Shown here: one piece after another, positions 8,204 to 15,728 of the stretch
How the letters are laid out: the number at the start of each line of letters is the position of its first letter
How positions within the stretch are numbered: position 1 is the stretch's first letter
Source: Hyphomicrobiales bacterium
GTDB lineage: Bacteria > Pseudomonadota > Alphaproteobacteria > Rhizobiales > Rhizobiaceae
Assembly (NCBI GenBank): GCA_900473185.1
Contig: UCKU01000054.1
Span: 1 to 64,000, forward strand
Direction of reading: 5' to 3'
Length of the DNA stretch: 64,000 nucleotides
Notes under the pieces: model-generated
Seen by the model: the letters and a program-made list of their open reading frames with translations, nothing else
What the model was told of the DNA's origin: nothing
Databases searched by the model: none
Translations under genes and position numbers: made by a program

Positions 8204-8605
8204 ATGCTCTTCCCGATCCTGAGCCTGCTCGTAGGCACCAGCGTTCACCGCACGGTGGAACGCACCAAACGCAACGGCATCTTCATCGCCGTTGCGTTGC
8301 TTTTTCTGCTGACCGCCTATGCACTTGCCGTGACCGCAGGGGCGATCTGGCTGGCAGGCATCTATGGGCCGATCGGCGCTTCGCTTTTCCTGGCGGCCTG
8401 CGCATTGCTGATCGCGATCATCGTCTTCGTCATCATGGCAATCATGAATCGCCAGGAAGCCCGCCGGGCCCGTGAACGTCGCGCCGCACTTGAATCCCTG
8501 GCAACCATCGGCATCGGCCTGGTCCGGTCCCAACCGTTATTGACTGCGGGCATAGTGGCCGCTCTTGTCGCCGCCAATCTCGTGGGTTCGAAGCGGGACG
8601 ACTGA
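8204..8605 (+). CDS. Small integral membrane protein, phage-holin-superfamily III (DUF1469)-like
   Basis: Protein of 133 residues with two strong hydrophobic spans (about 25-50 and 55-83), a basic segment RRARERRAALES, and a third weaker span near residues 112-125. The layout resembles DUF1469 (YqjE-type) proteins, which in E. coli sit next to DUF883 proteins (YqjD-YqjE). It starts 8 nt after the DUF883-like gene, with AGGAGG upstream, so both likely share the EcfG promoter. Probable function: envelope homeostasis under stress (inference). Confidence 0.75.
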   Translation: MLFPILSLLVGTSVHRTVERTKRNGIFIAVALLFLLTAYALAVTAGAIWLAGIYGPIGASLFLAACALLIAIIVFVIMAIMNRQEARRARERRAALESLATIGIGLVRSQPLLTAGIVAALVAANLVGSKRDD

Positions 8606-8654
8606 CGTTCCGCAGCACCTCTTCACTTTCCCGACAGTGCTTTTGCCGCAAATA

Positions 8655-8686
8655 TATGCCGCGCCCAAATCCTTGGGCGCGGCATA
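8655..8686. other. Strong 14-bp hairpin after the stress gene pair
   Basis: Perfect inverted repeat: a 14-bp stem beginning TATGCCGCGCCC with a 4-nt loop (8669-8672). It follows the 8204-8605 gene by about 50 nt. There is no U-tract on either strand, so it is either a weak terminator for the plus-strand genes or an RNA-stabilising element. Confidence 0.5.
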
Positions 8687-8775
8687 CTGCATTCGAGTGA
8701 GTGATCGGCACCGACGCTGCGGTTGGCCCGGTTTACGGCGACCAGCTCAGGCACAGGCAGGTGCACCCGGACGCC

Positions 8776-8810
8776 AAATAAAAAGCCGGCGCCCCGTAGG
8801 GCAACCGGCC
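8776..8810 (-). terminator. Rho-independent terminator of ecfG
   Basis: Read on the minus strand downstream of ecfG, GCCGG...GCCC, a TACG loop and GGGC...CCGGC form an interrupted stem, followed by TTTTTATTT. It ends about 30 nt after the ecfG stop codon. Confidence 0.75.
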
Positions 8811-8837
8811 TTCCTTCCTCCCACGGAAACAAGTTGA

Positions 8838-9392
8838 TCAGAAGGCGAAGGCCTTCGACGTCAGCGGCGCCGACGTGGCATCCGGGCCGAAATCCGCCTC
8901 GCCTGATATCTGCAGGAGATCCTGCAGACGCTGGCGCGCGCGGTTCACACGGCTCTTAATGGTACCGACGGCGCAGCCGCAGATTTCCGCCGCTTCCTCG
9001 TAAGAGAAGCCCGATGCACCGACGAGGATGATCGCTTCGCGCTGATCCGGCGGCAGCTGGTCCAGCGCCTTCTTGAAGTCCTGCAGATCGAGTGCGCCGT
9101 ATTGGGACGGGTGCGTCGCCATGGATTCGGTAAACAAACCGTCGCTGTCCTGCACCTCACGGCCGCTCTTGCGCATCTGGCTATAAAGCTCGTTGCGCAG
9201 GATCGTGAAGAGCCAGGCCTTCATGTTGGTGCCCATCTCGAAATGGTCCTGCTTGGCCCAGGCCTTCATGATGGTGTCTTGAACCAGGTCGTCGGCGCGA
9301 TCGTGCCGGCCGATCAGGGATATGGCGAAAGCGCGAAGGCTTGGCAGGGCCGCCAGGAGTTCGCGCTTGAAGCTCGGTTGCGCTTTTTCCAT
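8838..9392 (-). CDS. ecfG: ECF sigma factor EcfG (general stress response)
   Basis: Protein of 184 residues with sigma region 2 (about 15-85, including DRADDLVQDTIMKAW and the region-2.4 stretch FTILRNELYS) and region 4 (about 110-165, LPPDQREAIILV and the HTH EEAAEICGCAVGTIKSRVNRAR). It belongs to the EcfG/ECF15 group by its location with nepR and phyR. Under stress, phosphorylated PhyR removes NepR and frees EcfG to transcribe from GGAAC-N16/17-CGTT promoters. The gene is 10 nt downstream of nepR. Exact EcfG-type promoters occur at 7716, 9814 and 10700. Confidence 0.95.
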   Translation of the reverse strand: MEKAQPSFKRELLAALPSLRAFAISLIGRHDRADDLVQDTIMKAWAKQDHFEMGTNMKAWLFTILRNELYSQMRKSGREVQDSDGLFTESMATHPSQYGALDLQDFKKALDQLPPDQREAIILVGASGFSYEEAAEICGCAVGTIKSRVNRARQRLQDLLQISGEADFGPDATSAPLTSKAFAF

Positions 9393-9402
9393 GCGGGTAT
9401 TC

Positions 9403-9609
9403 CTATTCGGCCATCTTGGCGGAAGCCATCAATTCGGCCTGGTCGAGCTTTTCCAGCAGGTCGAGAAAGCGGTCGGGAATAGCTTCCTCCTGCGCGGCGG
9501 CATAGAGCGACCGCAGCCTGACGCCGATCTGATTGTTCGGATCCAGTATATCGCTCGCCCGCAGTTCCAGCTGGCGCTCGTCCGGTGCTTCTGTCTTTGC
9601 TGTCGTCAT
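9403..9609 (-). CDS. nepR: Anti-sigma factor NepR
   Basis: Protein of 68 residues, typical for NepR. The conserved core is the segment IGVRLRSLYAAAQEEAIPDRFLDLLEKLD (about 29-57), two helices that clamp EcfG or bind the sigma-like domain of PhyR. I chose ATG 9609 (MTTAKTEAP) since NepR proteins start with a short unstructured tail; the frame stays open to 9651. It is first in the nepR-ecfG operon, divergent from phyR. Confidence 0.9.
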   Translation of the reverse strand: MTTAKTEAPDERQLELRASDILDPNNQIGVRLRSLYAAAQEEAIPDRFLDLLEKLDQAELMASAKMAE

Positions 9610-9813
9610 CAACTGATCACTTCTTGCCTGTTGTCTCGGGATGAAAGGCAAAGTCTGCTGTGAAAGCTAAATGGAACGTATATCCAATCGATCAAGCCGG
9701 TTCTTTCAAACCCTTGATGCAATAGATCCATTCCGCTCACATGGGTCAAAACGTGACGCCCTTCATTTGTCGGCTAGGATAATGCGGCGTTGCAAAAAAA
9801 GTTCCTTACATCA

Positions 9814-9838
9814 GGAACTTTTTTATCAAGACCGCGTT
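9814..9838 (+). promoter_or_regulatory. EcfG-type promoter of phyR (GGAAC-N16-CGTT)
   Basis: GGAAC at 9814-9818, 16-nt spacer, CGTT at 9835-9838, about 45 nt before phyR: an exact EcfG consensus giving positive feedback on phyR. The -35 is one arm of the inverted repeat GTTCC-N8-GGAAC (9801-9818). The other arm points at nepR-ecfG but its -10 after 16 nt reads CATT, so the divergent promoter would be imperfect. Confidence 0.75.
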
Positions 9839-9883
9839 TTTAGATCATTGCAGCTATTCATGGCCTGTAGACGGGAGTTTTTA

Positions 9884-10678
9884 ATGACACTTTCCACTCG
9901 AATTGCGCCGCACCTTCCTTATCTGCGTCGCTATTCCCGCGCGCTTACCGGCACTCAGACTTCTGGCGATGCTTACGTCGCCGCCGTCCTGGAAGCGATC
10001 ATCGCCGATCTCTCCATATTCCCGGATACCGCGAATGACCGCGTCGCACTCTACAAACTGTTCACGCAACTGTTTGGTTCCACTGCGGTCGAGATTCCCG
10101 AGCCATCCTCTCCCTATGCCTGGGAGCAGCGCGCCACGCTGAACCTCTCGAAGGTTTCGCCCCTCGCCCGGCAGGCTTTCCTGCTCGCCTCCGTCGAGAA
10201 TTTCCGGGTCTCCGAGATCGCCGACATTCTCGAAATCAGCGATGATGAGACCATGGAGCTCCTAGACAAGGCTTCGCACGAGATCTCGCGCCAGGTGGCC
10301 ACCGATATCATGATCATCGAGGACGAACCGCTGATCGCCATGGATATCGAGCAGATGGTCGAAAGCCTCGGCCACCGCGTCACCGGCATCGCCCGCACCC
10401 ATACGGAAGCCGTGGCACTCTATAACAAGACCAAACCAAGCATGGTGCTGGCCGATATCCAGCTTGCCGACGGCAGCTCGGGCATCGATGCCGTCAACGA
10501 TATCCTGAAGACATCGAGCGTGCCCGTCATCTTCATCACCGCCTTCCCCGAGAGATTGCTGACCGGGGAGCGGCCGGAGCCGACCTTCCTCGTGACCAAG
10601 CCCTTCAACCCCGACATGGTCAAGGCCCTGATCAGCCAGGCGCTTTTCTTCAATGAAACGACCCGTGTGGCGGCCTGA
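9884..10678 (+). CDS. phyR: General stress response regulator PhyR
   Basis: Protein of 264 residues with the diagnostic inverted order: an N-terminal ECF-sigma-like domain (about 1-135) followed by a receiver domain (about 140-260). The receiver has EDE near 146-148, the phosphoacceptor Asp191 (in VLADIQLAD), a Thr/Ala switch in FITAF, and the conserved Lys in VTKPFN. Phosphorylated PhyR acts as an anti-anti-sigma factor by sequestering NepR. ATG 9884 follows GGGAG at a good distance and follows an EcfG promoter; an upstream in-frame extension to 9671 would cross that promoter and is rejected. Confidence 0.95.
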   Translation: MTLSTRIAPHLPYLRRYSRALTGTQTSGDAYVAAVLEAIIADLSIFPDTANDRVALYKLFTQLFGSTAVEIPEPSSPYAWEQRATLNLSKVSPLARQAFLLASVENFRVSEIADILEISDDETMELLDKASHEISRQVATDIMIIEDEPLIAMDIEQMVESLGHRVTGIARTHTEAVALYNKTKPSMVLADIQLADGSSGIDAVNDILKTSSVPVIFITAFPERLLTGERPEPTFLVTKPFNPDMVKALISQALFFNETTRVAA

Positions 10679-10699
10679 AACATGAATTTCAGCCGCGCC

Positions 10700-10724
10700 G
10701 GAACCATTCCGGTAGCGATGCGTT
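10700..10724 (+). promoter_or_regulatory. EcfG-type promoter before the HWE kinase gene
   Basis: GGAAC at 10700-10704, 16-nt spacer, CGTT at 10721-10724: exact consensus, about 130 nt before the kinase start. The same DNA holds an inverted repeat TCCGGTAG...CTACCGGA (10708-10738) which could be the phyR terminator, so promoter and hairpin overlap. Confidence 0.6.
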
Positions 10725-10853
10725 CCGGCTCTACCGGAGCGTATTCGCGGCTTTAACGGTTTTTGCAGCGCTTGCTTTTAGAATGACCGGCAGTTTTGTC
10801 GGGAGGGGTAACATCCCTCCGTATCTTCGAAGGGACTGAGGAAAGGCGGCCGA

Positions 10854-11867
10854 GTGAATACGACTGGACCATTGTCCGGAACGCCTTTCACCACCGAAGG
10901 CAAGGCGGCCATTATGGAGCGCGCGCTCGCCAGCGCCGCTATCTCGATCCTGTATCAGGATGCGGGCCTTGCCATAATCTATGCCGAAAATCTTCTCCCC
11001 TATTTCCAGAAGCGTTTTGTCGCCGGTGGTGATGACGGTTCGCTGTTTGGCGAAGCACACGGCAAATCCCTTGCCGTGATGAAGCAGATGGTGCTTGAGA
11101 CCGGCGCCTCCAGCAATGCCGAGGTCGATGTTGCAATCGACGGCGAAGTCAGGACATTCGAACTGAGCGTTCAACGCACCGGCGCGCACGGCAATTACGG
11201 CCTGCTCTCCGTCATCTCGGAGATTACCGAAAGCCGGCATCGCGAAAAGGTGCTGAAATCGCTGCTGCGCGAGCTTTCCCACCGCTCCAAGAACCTGCTT
11301 GCCATCATCCAGGGTATCGCCACGCAGACCGCGCGCAACACCATTTCTCTCGATGCTTTCCTGATGAAGTTCCGCGGTCGTCTTCAGTCGCTCTCCAACT
11401 CGCAGGATCTGATCACCGATTCCAGCTGGCGCGGCGCCTTCCTGTTCGAGCTCGCCGGAAAGCAGTTCGCCCCCTACTGGCCGGAAACCGCCGGCTCCAT
11501 GCCGATCTTTGGCATCAACGCCCATCTGACGCCGAACGCCGCCGTGCATGTCGGCCTGGCGCTACATGAACTGATCGTCAATTCCGCCTCCTATGGCGCA
11601 ATCGCCAGCGGGGCGACGTCGGTCACACTGAATTGCCGGGAGGCGAAGATCGCCGGCCGCCGGGCAATCGAACTCGCCTGGGTGGAAGTGCTTCCAAACA
11701 GTGCCGATGTGCACGAATTCAGCGAAAACAGCTTCGGCCGCACGGTGCTGGAGCGTGTCGTGCCCTCCTCCGTCAACGGCAAGGCCGAACTGGCGCTCGT
11801 ACCCGGCCGCATCGAATATCACCTGACGGTTCCGGAGACGGAATTCGAAATCCTGAAACGCACCTGA
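10854..11867 (+). CDS. HWE/HisKA_2-type sensor histidine kinase
   Basis: Soluble protein of 337 residues. The N-terminal part (about 20-130) looks like a PAS-type sensor. The kinase core has the phosphoacceptor region LLRELSHRSKNLLAIIQGI (His in SHRSKN), characteristic of HisKA_2/HWE kinases, and an N-box LHELIVNSASYGA. This kinase class typically phosphorylates PhyR in alphaproteobacteria. The C-terminal ATPase domain ends without an obvious canonical G-rich lid. Start GTG 10854; ATG 10914 in the same frame is an alternative. Location beside phyR and an EcfG promoter suggest it feeds the stress pathway. Confidence 0.85.
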   Translation: MNTTGPLSGTPFTTEGKAAIMERALASAAISILYQDAGLAIIYAENLLPYFQKRFVAGGDDGSLFGEAHGKSLAVMKQMVLETGASSNAEVDVAIDGEVRTFELSVQRTGAHGNYGLLSVISEITESRHREKVLKSLLRELSHRSKNLLAIIQGIATQTARNTISLDAFLMKFRGRLQSLSNSQDLITDSSWRGAFLFELAGKQFAPYWPETAGSMPIFGINAHLTPNAAVHVGLALHELIVNSASYGAIASGATSVTLNCREAKIAGRRAIELAWVEVLPNSADVHEFSENSFGRTVLERVVPSSVNGKAELALVPGRIEYHLTVPETEFEILKRT

Positions 11868-12349
11868 GACGTCGTATTTTCGCGCAATTCCGGACGAAAA
11901 ACCGCTACCACGTTTTTGCTATTGCCTGCCTGCTGAAATTGTGGGGGCCCAAACGGAAAAACAGCCAGTGCGAGGGCGGCGCACCGGCTGTCTCCACTCA
12001 CCGGGAGGGGACCGTGAGTTCGTCCGAATGATGGGTTGGGGGCGCGCATGTTGGGTCGATGCGGTCATCATCCGGATATCGCATTAACTACGCGCGTTAA
12101 CTTTTGTTCCGCACGATCGGAAAAAATTTGGCCTTTTGTCAATTTTTTCGCTGCAGCCCGAAATTCGGCACATACTCCGTATGTTCCAATTCGAAGGCAG
12201 GGACTGCTCAAAGAATTATCACAACAAGTAAAATCAATCGGTTACGGCATGGAAACGAAAGAAAATTGCCAAAATTTTACCGTTTGATAAATTTTTGAAC
12301 CTGAGTTACGATTCCCTCACTAGCCGTTACCGATAAAGAGGGAACTTCA
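11868..12349. other. 482-bp intergenic region before preT
   Basis: No supported gene. It holds the rhizobial repeat fragment at 11877-11896, a 12-bp hairpin with one mismatch (11961-11972 with 11980-11991), an inverted repeat TTAAC-N7-GTTAA (12084-12100), and an AT-rich stretch (12100-12345) that should carry the preT promoter. No RutR-like site was found here. Confidence 0.5.
11877..11896. repeat. Rhizobial intergenic repeat fragment (copy A)
   Basis: The stretch TTTTCGCGCAATTCCGGACG just after the kinase stop resembles TTTTCGCAATTCCGGACG at 49455-49472 between urtB and urtA. Both are intergenic. The shared core GCAATTCCGGACG is familiar from dispersed rhizobial intergenic elements. Confidence 0.5.
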
Positions 12350-13711
12350 ATGGAACGTCTGGAAACTGGGATTCGTGCCGGCCGGCTTTCGTCCGCCGAG
12401 TATGAGGCTAATTTTTCCGATCTTCATCCGCGCCTCGACAACCACGAAGCGCTGGTCGCAGCCGACCGCTGTTATTTCTGCTACGACGCGCCGTGCATGA
12501 CGGCCTGTCCCACCTCGATCGACATTCCGCTCTTCATCCGCCAGATTTCGACCGGCAATCCGCTGGGTTCGGCGAAGACCATCTTCGACCAGAACATTCT
12601 CGGCGGCATGTGCGCCCGCGTCTGTCCCACCGAAGAGCTGTGCGAGCAGGCCTGCGTGCGCAACACCGCCGAAGAGCGCCCCGTCGAGATCGGCCGCCTG
12701 CAGCGCTATGCGACCGATGCGGCGATGGCCGCAGAAAAGCAGTTCTACCGGCGCGCGGAACTGACGGGCAAGAAGATCGCAGTCGTCGGCGCCGGCCCGG
12801 CCGGCCTCGCGGCTGCCCACCGCCTCGCTGTCAAAGGCAACGACGTCGTGATCTACGACGCCAGGCCGAAGTCCGGCGGCCTCAACGAATATGGCATCGC
12901 CACCTACAAGACGGTCGACGACTTCGCTCAAAAGGAGGTCGACTATGTCCTCTCTATCGGCGGCATCGAGGTGAAGCACGACCAGCAGCTCGGCCGCGAC
13001 TTCTCGCTCTCCGACCTGCAGGGCCAGTACGATGCCGTCTTTCTCGGCCTCGGCCTTGCCGGCGTCAACGCATTGCGTGTCGACAATGAAAATCTGCCGG
13101 GCGTCGACGACGCCGTCGATTTCATCGCCGCCCTGCGCCAGGCCGAGAACAAGGGCGACATCGCCATCGGCCGCCGCGTCGTCGTTCTCGGCGGCGGCAT
13201 GACGGCAATCGATGCCGCCGTGCAGGCAAAGCTTCTCGGCGCTGAGGAAGTGACGATCTGCTACCGCCGCGGCAAGGAACACATGAACGCGTCGGAATTC
13301 GAGCAGGATCTCGCCACCTCCAAGGGAGTCATCATCCGCCATTGGCTGGCGCCGAAATCCATCCTTTCGCAGGATGGCAAGGTGGCGGCAATCGAGGTGG
13401 AATACACCGCAATCGTCGATGGCCGCCTTTCCGGCACCGGTGAGACCGGTGTGATTGCCACTGACCAGATCTTCAAGGCAATCGGCCAGACATTCGAAAC
13501 CTCGGGTCTCGGCGCGCTGCGGATGGAATCCGGCCGCATCGCCGTCGACGCTGAAGGCCGTACGTCGGTTGATGGCGTCTGGGCCGGCGGCGACTGCGTC
13601 TTCGGCGGTGAAGACCTGACCGTCTCTGCCGTCGCCCATGGCCGTGATGCGGCCGAATCCATTCACCGTACCCTCACTGCTGCAGCCGCTCCGGCTGTCG
13701 CCGTCGCCTGA
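12350..13711 (+). CDS. preT: NAD-dependent dihydropyrimidine dehydrogenase subunit PreT
   Basis: Flavoprotein subunit of 453 residues that passes electrons from NAD(P)H to PreA for reduction of uracil/thymine to dihydropyrimidines. The N-terminal Fe-S domain has two Cys clusters (CYFCYDAPCMTACP near 41-54 and CARVCPTEELCEQAC near 89-103). It is followed by an FAD-binding motif VGAGPAGLAAA (about 145-155) and a second Rossmann motif VVLGGGMTAIDAA (about 279-291), both characteristic of GltD-like oxidoreductases. The GAGGG before ATG 12350 supports the start. preA follows 15 nt later. Confidence 0.95.
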   Translation: MERLETGIRAGRLSSAEYEANFSDLHPRLDNHEALVAADRCYFCYDAPCMTACPTSIDIPLFIRQISTGNPLGSAKTIFDQNILGGMCARVCPTEELCEQACVRNTAEERPVEIGRLQRYATDAAMAAEKQFYRRAELTGKKIAVVGAGPAGLAAAHRLAVKGNDVVIYDARPKSGGLNEYGIATYKTVDDFAQKEVDYVLSIGGIEVKHDQQLGRDFSLSDLQGQYDAVFLGLGLAGVNALRVDNENLPGVDDAVDFIAALRQAENKGDIAIGRRVVVLGGGMTAIDAAVQAKLLGAEEVTICYRRGKEHMNASEFEQDLATSKGVIIRHWLAPKSILSQDGKVAAIEVEYTAIVDGRLSGTGETGVIATDQIFKAIGQTFETSGLGALRMESGRIAVDAEGRTSVDGVWAGGDCVFGGEDLTVSAVAHGRDAAESIHRTLTAAAAPAVAVA

Positions 13712-13726
13712 AGGGGAGAATGAACA

Positions 13727-15040
13727 ATGGCTGATATCCGCAATAACTTCGTCGGCATCAAGTCTCCGAACCCCTTCTGGCTCGCCTCGGCACCGCCGAC
13801 CGACAAAGCCTACAATGTCGAGCGCGCCTTCAAGGCCGGCTGGGGCGGCGTGGTCTGGAAGACGCTGGGCGAGGAAGGCCCGCCTGTCGTCAACGTCAAC
13901 GGCCCGCGCTACGGCGCGATCTGGGGCGCCGACCGCCGCCTGCTCGGTCTGAACAATATCGAGCTCATCACCGACCGCGACCTGCAGACCAACCTGCGCG
14001 AAATGAAGCAGGTCAAGATGAACTGGCCTGATCGGGCACTCATCGCCTCGATAATGGTTCCCTGCGAGGAACAGGCCTGGAAAGCGATCCTGCCGCTGGT
14101 CGAGGAGACCGGTGCCGACGGTATTGAGCTGAATTTCGGCTGTCCGCACGGCATGTCCGAGCGCGGCATGGGCTCGGCCGTCGGCCAGGTGCCGGAATAT
14201 ATCGAAATGGTCGTGCGCTGGTGCAAGCAGTACACCCGCATGCCCGTCATCACCAAGCTGACACCCAATATCACCGACATCCGCCGCCCTGCCCGCGCTG
14301 CCAAGGCCGGCGGCACGGATGCCGTCTCGCTGATCAATACGATCAACTCGATCGTCTCGGTCGATCTCGACAACTTCGCGCCGAACCCGACCGTCGGCGG
14401 CAAGGGCAGCCATGGCGGCTATTGCGGCCCGGCCGTCAAGCCGATCGCGCTCAATATGGTCGCCGAAATCGCCCGCGATCCGGAAACCTACGGTCTGCCG
14501 ATCTCCGGCATCGGCGGCATCACCACGTGGCGCGACGCAGCCGAATTCCTGGTGCTCGGCGCCGGCAACGTGCAGGTCTGCACCGCCGCCATGACCTACG
14601 GCTTCAAGATCGTGCAGGAAATGATCACGGGCCTCTCCGACTGGATGGACGAAAAGGGCCACAAGACCCTCGACGATGTCACCGGCCGCGCCGTGCCCAA
14701 CGTCACCGACTGGCAGTATCTCAACCTCAACTACATCGCCAAGGCCAAGATCGACCAGGACGCCTGCATCAAGTGCGGTCGCTGCTACATCGCCTGCGAG
14801 GACACCTCGCACCAGGCGATCACCAACTTCGTCGATGGCGTTCGCCATTTCGAGGTGATGGACGAGGAATGCGTCGGCTGCAATCTCTGTGTCAGTGTCT
14901 GCCCGGTCGAAAACTGCATCACCATGGAGCAGCTTCCGGCGGGCGCGATGGACAAGCGCACCGGCAAGGTGGTCGACCCGAACTACTCAAACTGGACGAC
15001 GCACCCGAACAACCCGATGGCGCGCCAGGCTGCGGAGTAA
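13727..15040 (+). CDS. preA: NAD-dependent dihydropyrimidine dehydrogenase subunit PreA
   Basis: Catalytic subunit of 437 residues. The N-terminal FMN-binding TIM barrel (about 1-310) starts with NFVGIKSPNPFWLASAPP and has the active-site segment LNFGCPHGMSERGMG. The C-terminal part (about 335-400) binds two [4Fe-4S] clusters: CIKCGRCYIAC and CVGCNLCVSVCPVENC. It catalyses the first step of reductive pyrimidine degradation; products would go to the dihydropyrimidinase (21276) and beta-ureidopropionase (19674) encoded further on. Strong GGGGAGAA ribosome site before ATG 13727. Confidence 0.95.
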   Translation: MADIRNNFVGIKSPNPFWLASAPPTDKAYNVERAFKAGWGGVVWKTLGEEGPPVVNVNGPRYGAIWGADRRLLGLNNIELITDRDLQTNLREMKQVKMNWPDRALIASIMVPCEEQAWKAILPLVEETGADGIELNFGCPHGMSERGMGSAVGQVPEYIEMVVRWCKQYTRMPVITKLTPNITDIRRPARAAKAGGTDAVSLINTINSIVSVDLDNFAPNPTVGGKGSHGGYCGPAVKPIALNMVAEIARDPETYGLPISGIGGITTWRDAAEFLVLGAGNVQVCTAAMTYGFKIVQEMITGLSDWMDEKGHKTLDDVTGRAVPNVTDWQYLNLNYIAKAKIDQDACIKCGRCYIACEDTSHQAITNFVDGVRHFEVMDEECVGCNLCVSVCPVENCITMEQLPAGAMDKRTGKVVDPNYSNWTTHPNNPMARQAAE

Positions 15041-15065
15041 TAATCCGCCCGCGAAACGCAGAATA

Positions 15066-15091
15066 TCGACGCCCGCCTAGACGGGCGTCGA
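15066..15091 (+). terminator. Terminator after preA
   Basis: Perfect 10-bp stem TCGACGCCCG / CGGGCGTCGA with a 6-nt loop, then CTGTTTTC, 26 nt after the preA stop. It also separates preA from the convergent prfH gene. Confidence 0.7.
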
Positions 15092-15113
15092 CTGTTTTCA
15101 GGCCATTAGCGGA

Positions 15114-15728
15114 TCAAAGCTTGAAGGCTTTGACCTCATTGCCACGCTCGATCGTGCGGTTAGCAATGAAGCGCCCGGCTTTCGCCGCCTCCTGCTTTTC
15201 CGCCTCGATATCCTGCAGCATCGCCTGCAACCGCCGGATCGCCAGCGCCTTGTTGCGATGCTGCGAGCGTTCGTCCCGGGCCGTTACGACGAGACCGCTC
15301 GGACGATGCAGGACACGAACCGCGCTGTCGGTCGTATTCTGATGCTGCCCGCCCGGCCCGCCGGCCCGCAGCGTCTCGAACTGCAGGTCCGCCGGATTGA
15401 TCGTCACCGCATTGCCTTCGGGCGGAAGATCGATGCGCCGCACGGCCACGTACCAGTTCTGCCGCTTGTGTCCGGGACGAACCGAGCTCTTGAAGGTGAA
15501 CCGGATCGTGCCGGAATAGCCGGTGGCGACCTGTTCCGCCGCATCACCCTCGATGCTGACGATCGCCGACTTCGCACCGTGCGGATCCGGCATCGGCCCG
15601 AGGTTGACAGTCACGGAGCATCCCTGCTGCCTGGCCTCGCCTTCAAGGATACGCAGAAGCGCGGAGACCGCGATGCGGCATTCGACCGGGCCGTTACCCG
15701 ACGTGATGAGGAGATCAATAGCGCTCAC
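15114..15728 (-). CDS. prfH: Peptide chain release factor H (PrfH)
   Basis: Protein of 204 residues, the length of PrfH. It holds the catalytic GGQ motif in AGGPGGQHQNT (about 123-133) and the class I release factor domain 3, but lacks the stop-codon-recognition domain of RF1/RF2. It therefore cannot be a standard release factor. PrfH proteins occur next to rtcB; the pair has been reported to rescue ribosomes with damaged 16S rRNA. Start: GTG 15728 (VSAIDLLITSG), since the frame upstream is the shadow of rtcB. The start overlaps the rtcB 3' end by 14 nt, which suggests translational coupling. Confidence 0.9.
   Translation of the reverse strand: MSAIDLLITSGNGPVECRIAVSALLRILEGEARQQGCSVTVNLGPMPDPHGAKSAIVSIEGDAAEQVATGYSGTIRFTFKSSVRPGHKRQNWYVAVRRIDLPPEGNAVTINPADLQFETLRAGGPGGQHQNTTDSAVRVLHRPSGLVVTARDERSQHRNKALAIRRLQAMLQDIEAEKQEAAKAGRFIANRTIERGNEVKAFKL

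Noticed and set aside
9671..9883. N-terminal extension of phyR
   Set aside because: It would cover the EcfG promoter, and the residues are unlike PhyR; ATG 9884 fits the family.
12036..12298. Short open frames in the preT leader
   Set aside because: Low codon bias, no ribosome sites, AT-rich promoter-like DNA.
12347..14848. An 833-residue open frame on the minus strand opposite preT and preA
   Set aside because: Antisense shadow of two well-conserved genes in GC-rich DNA; no family resemblance, and no ribosome site.
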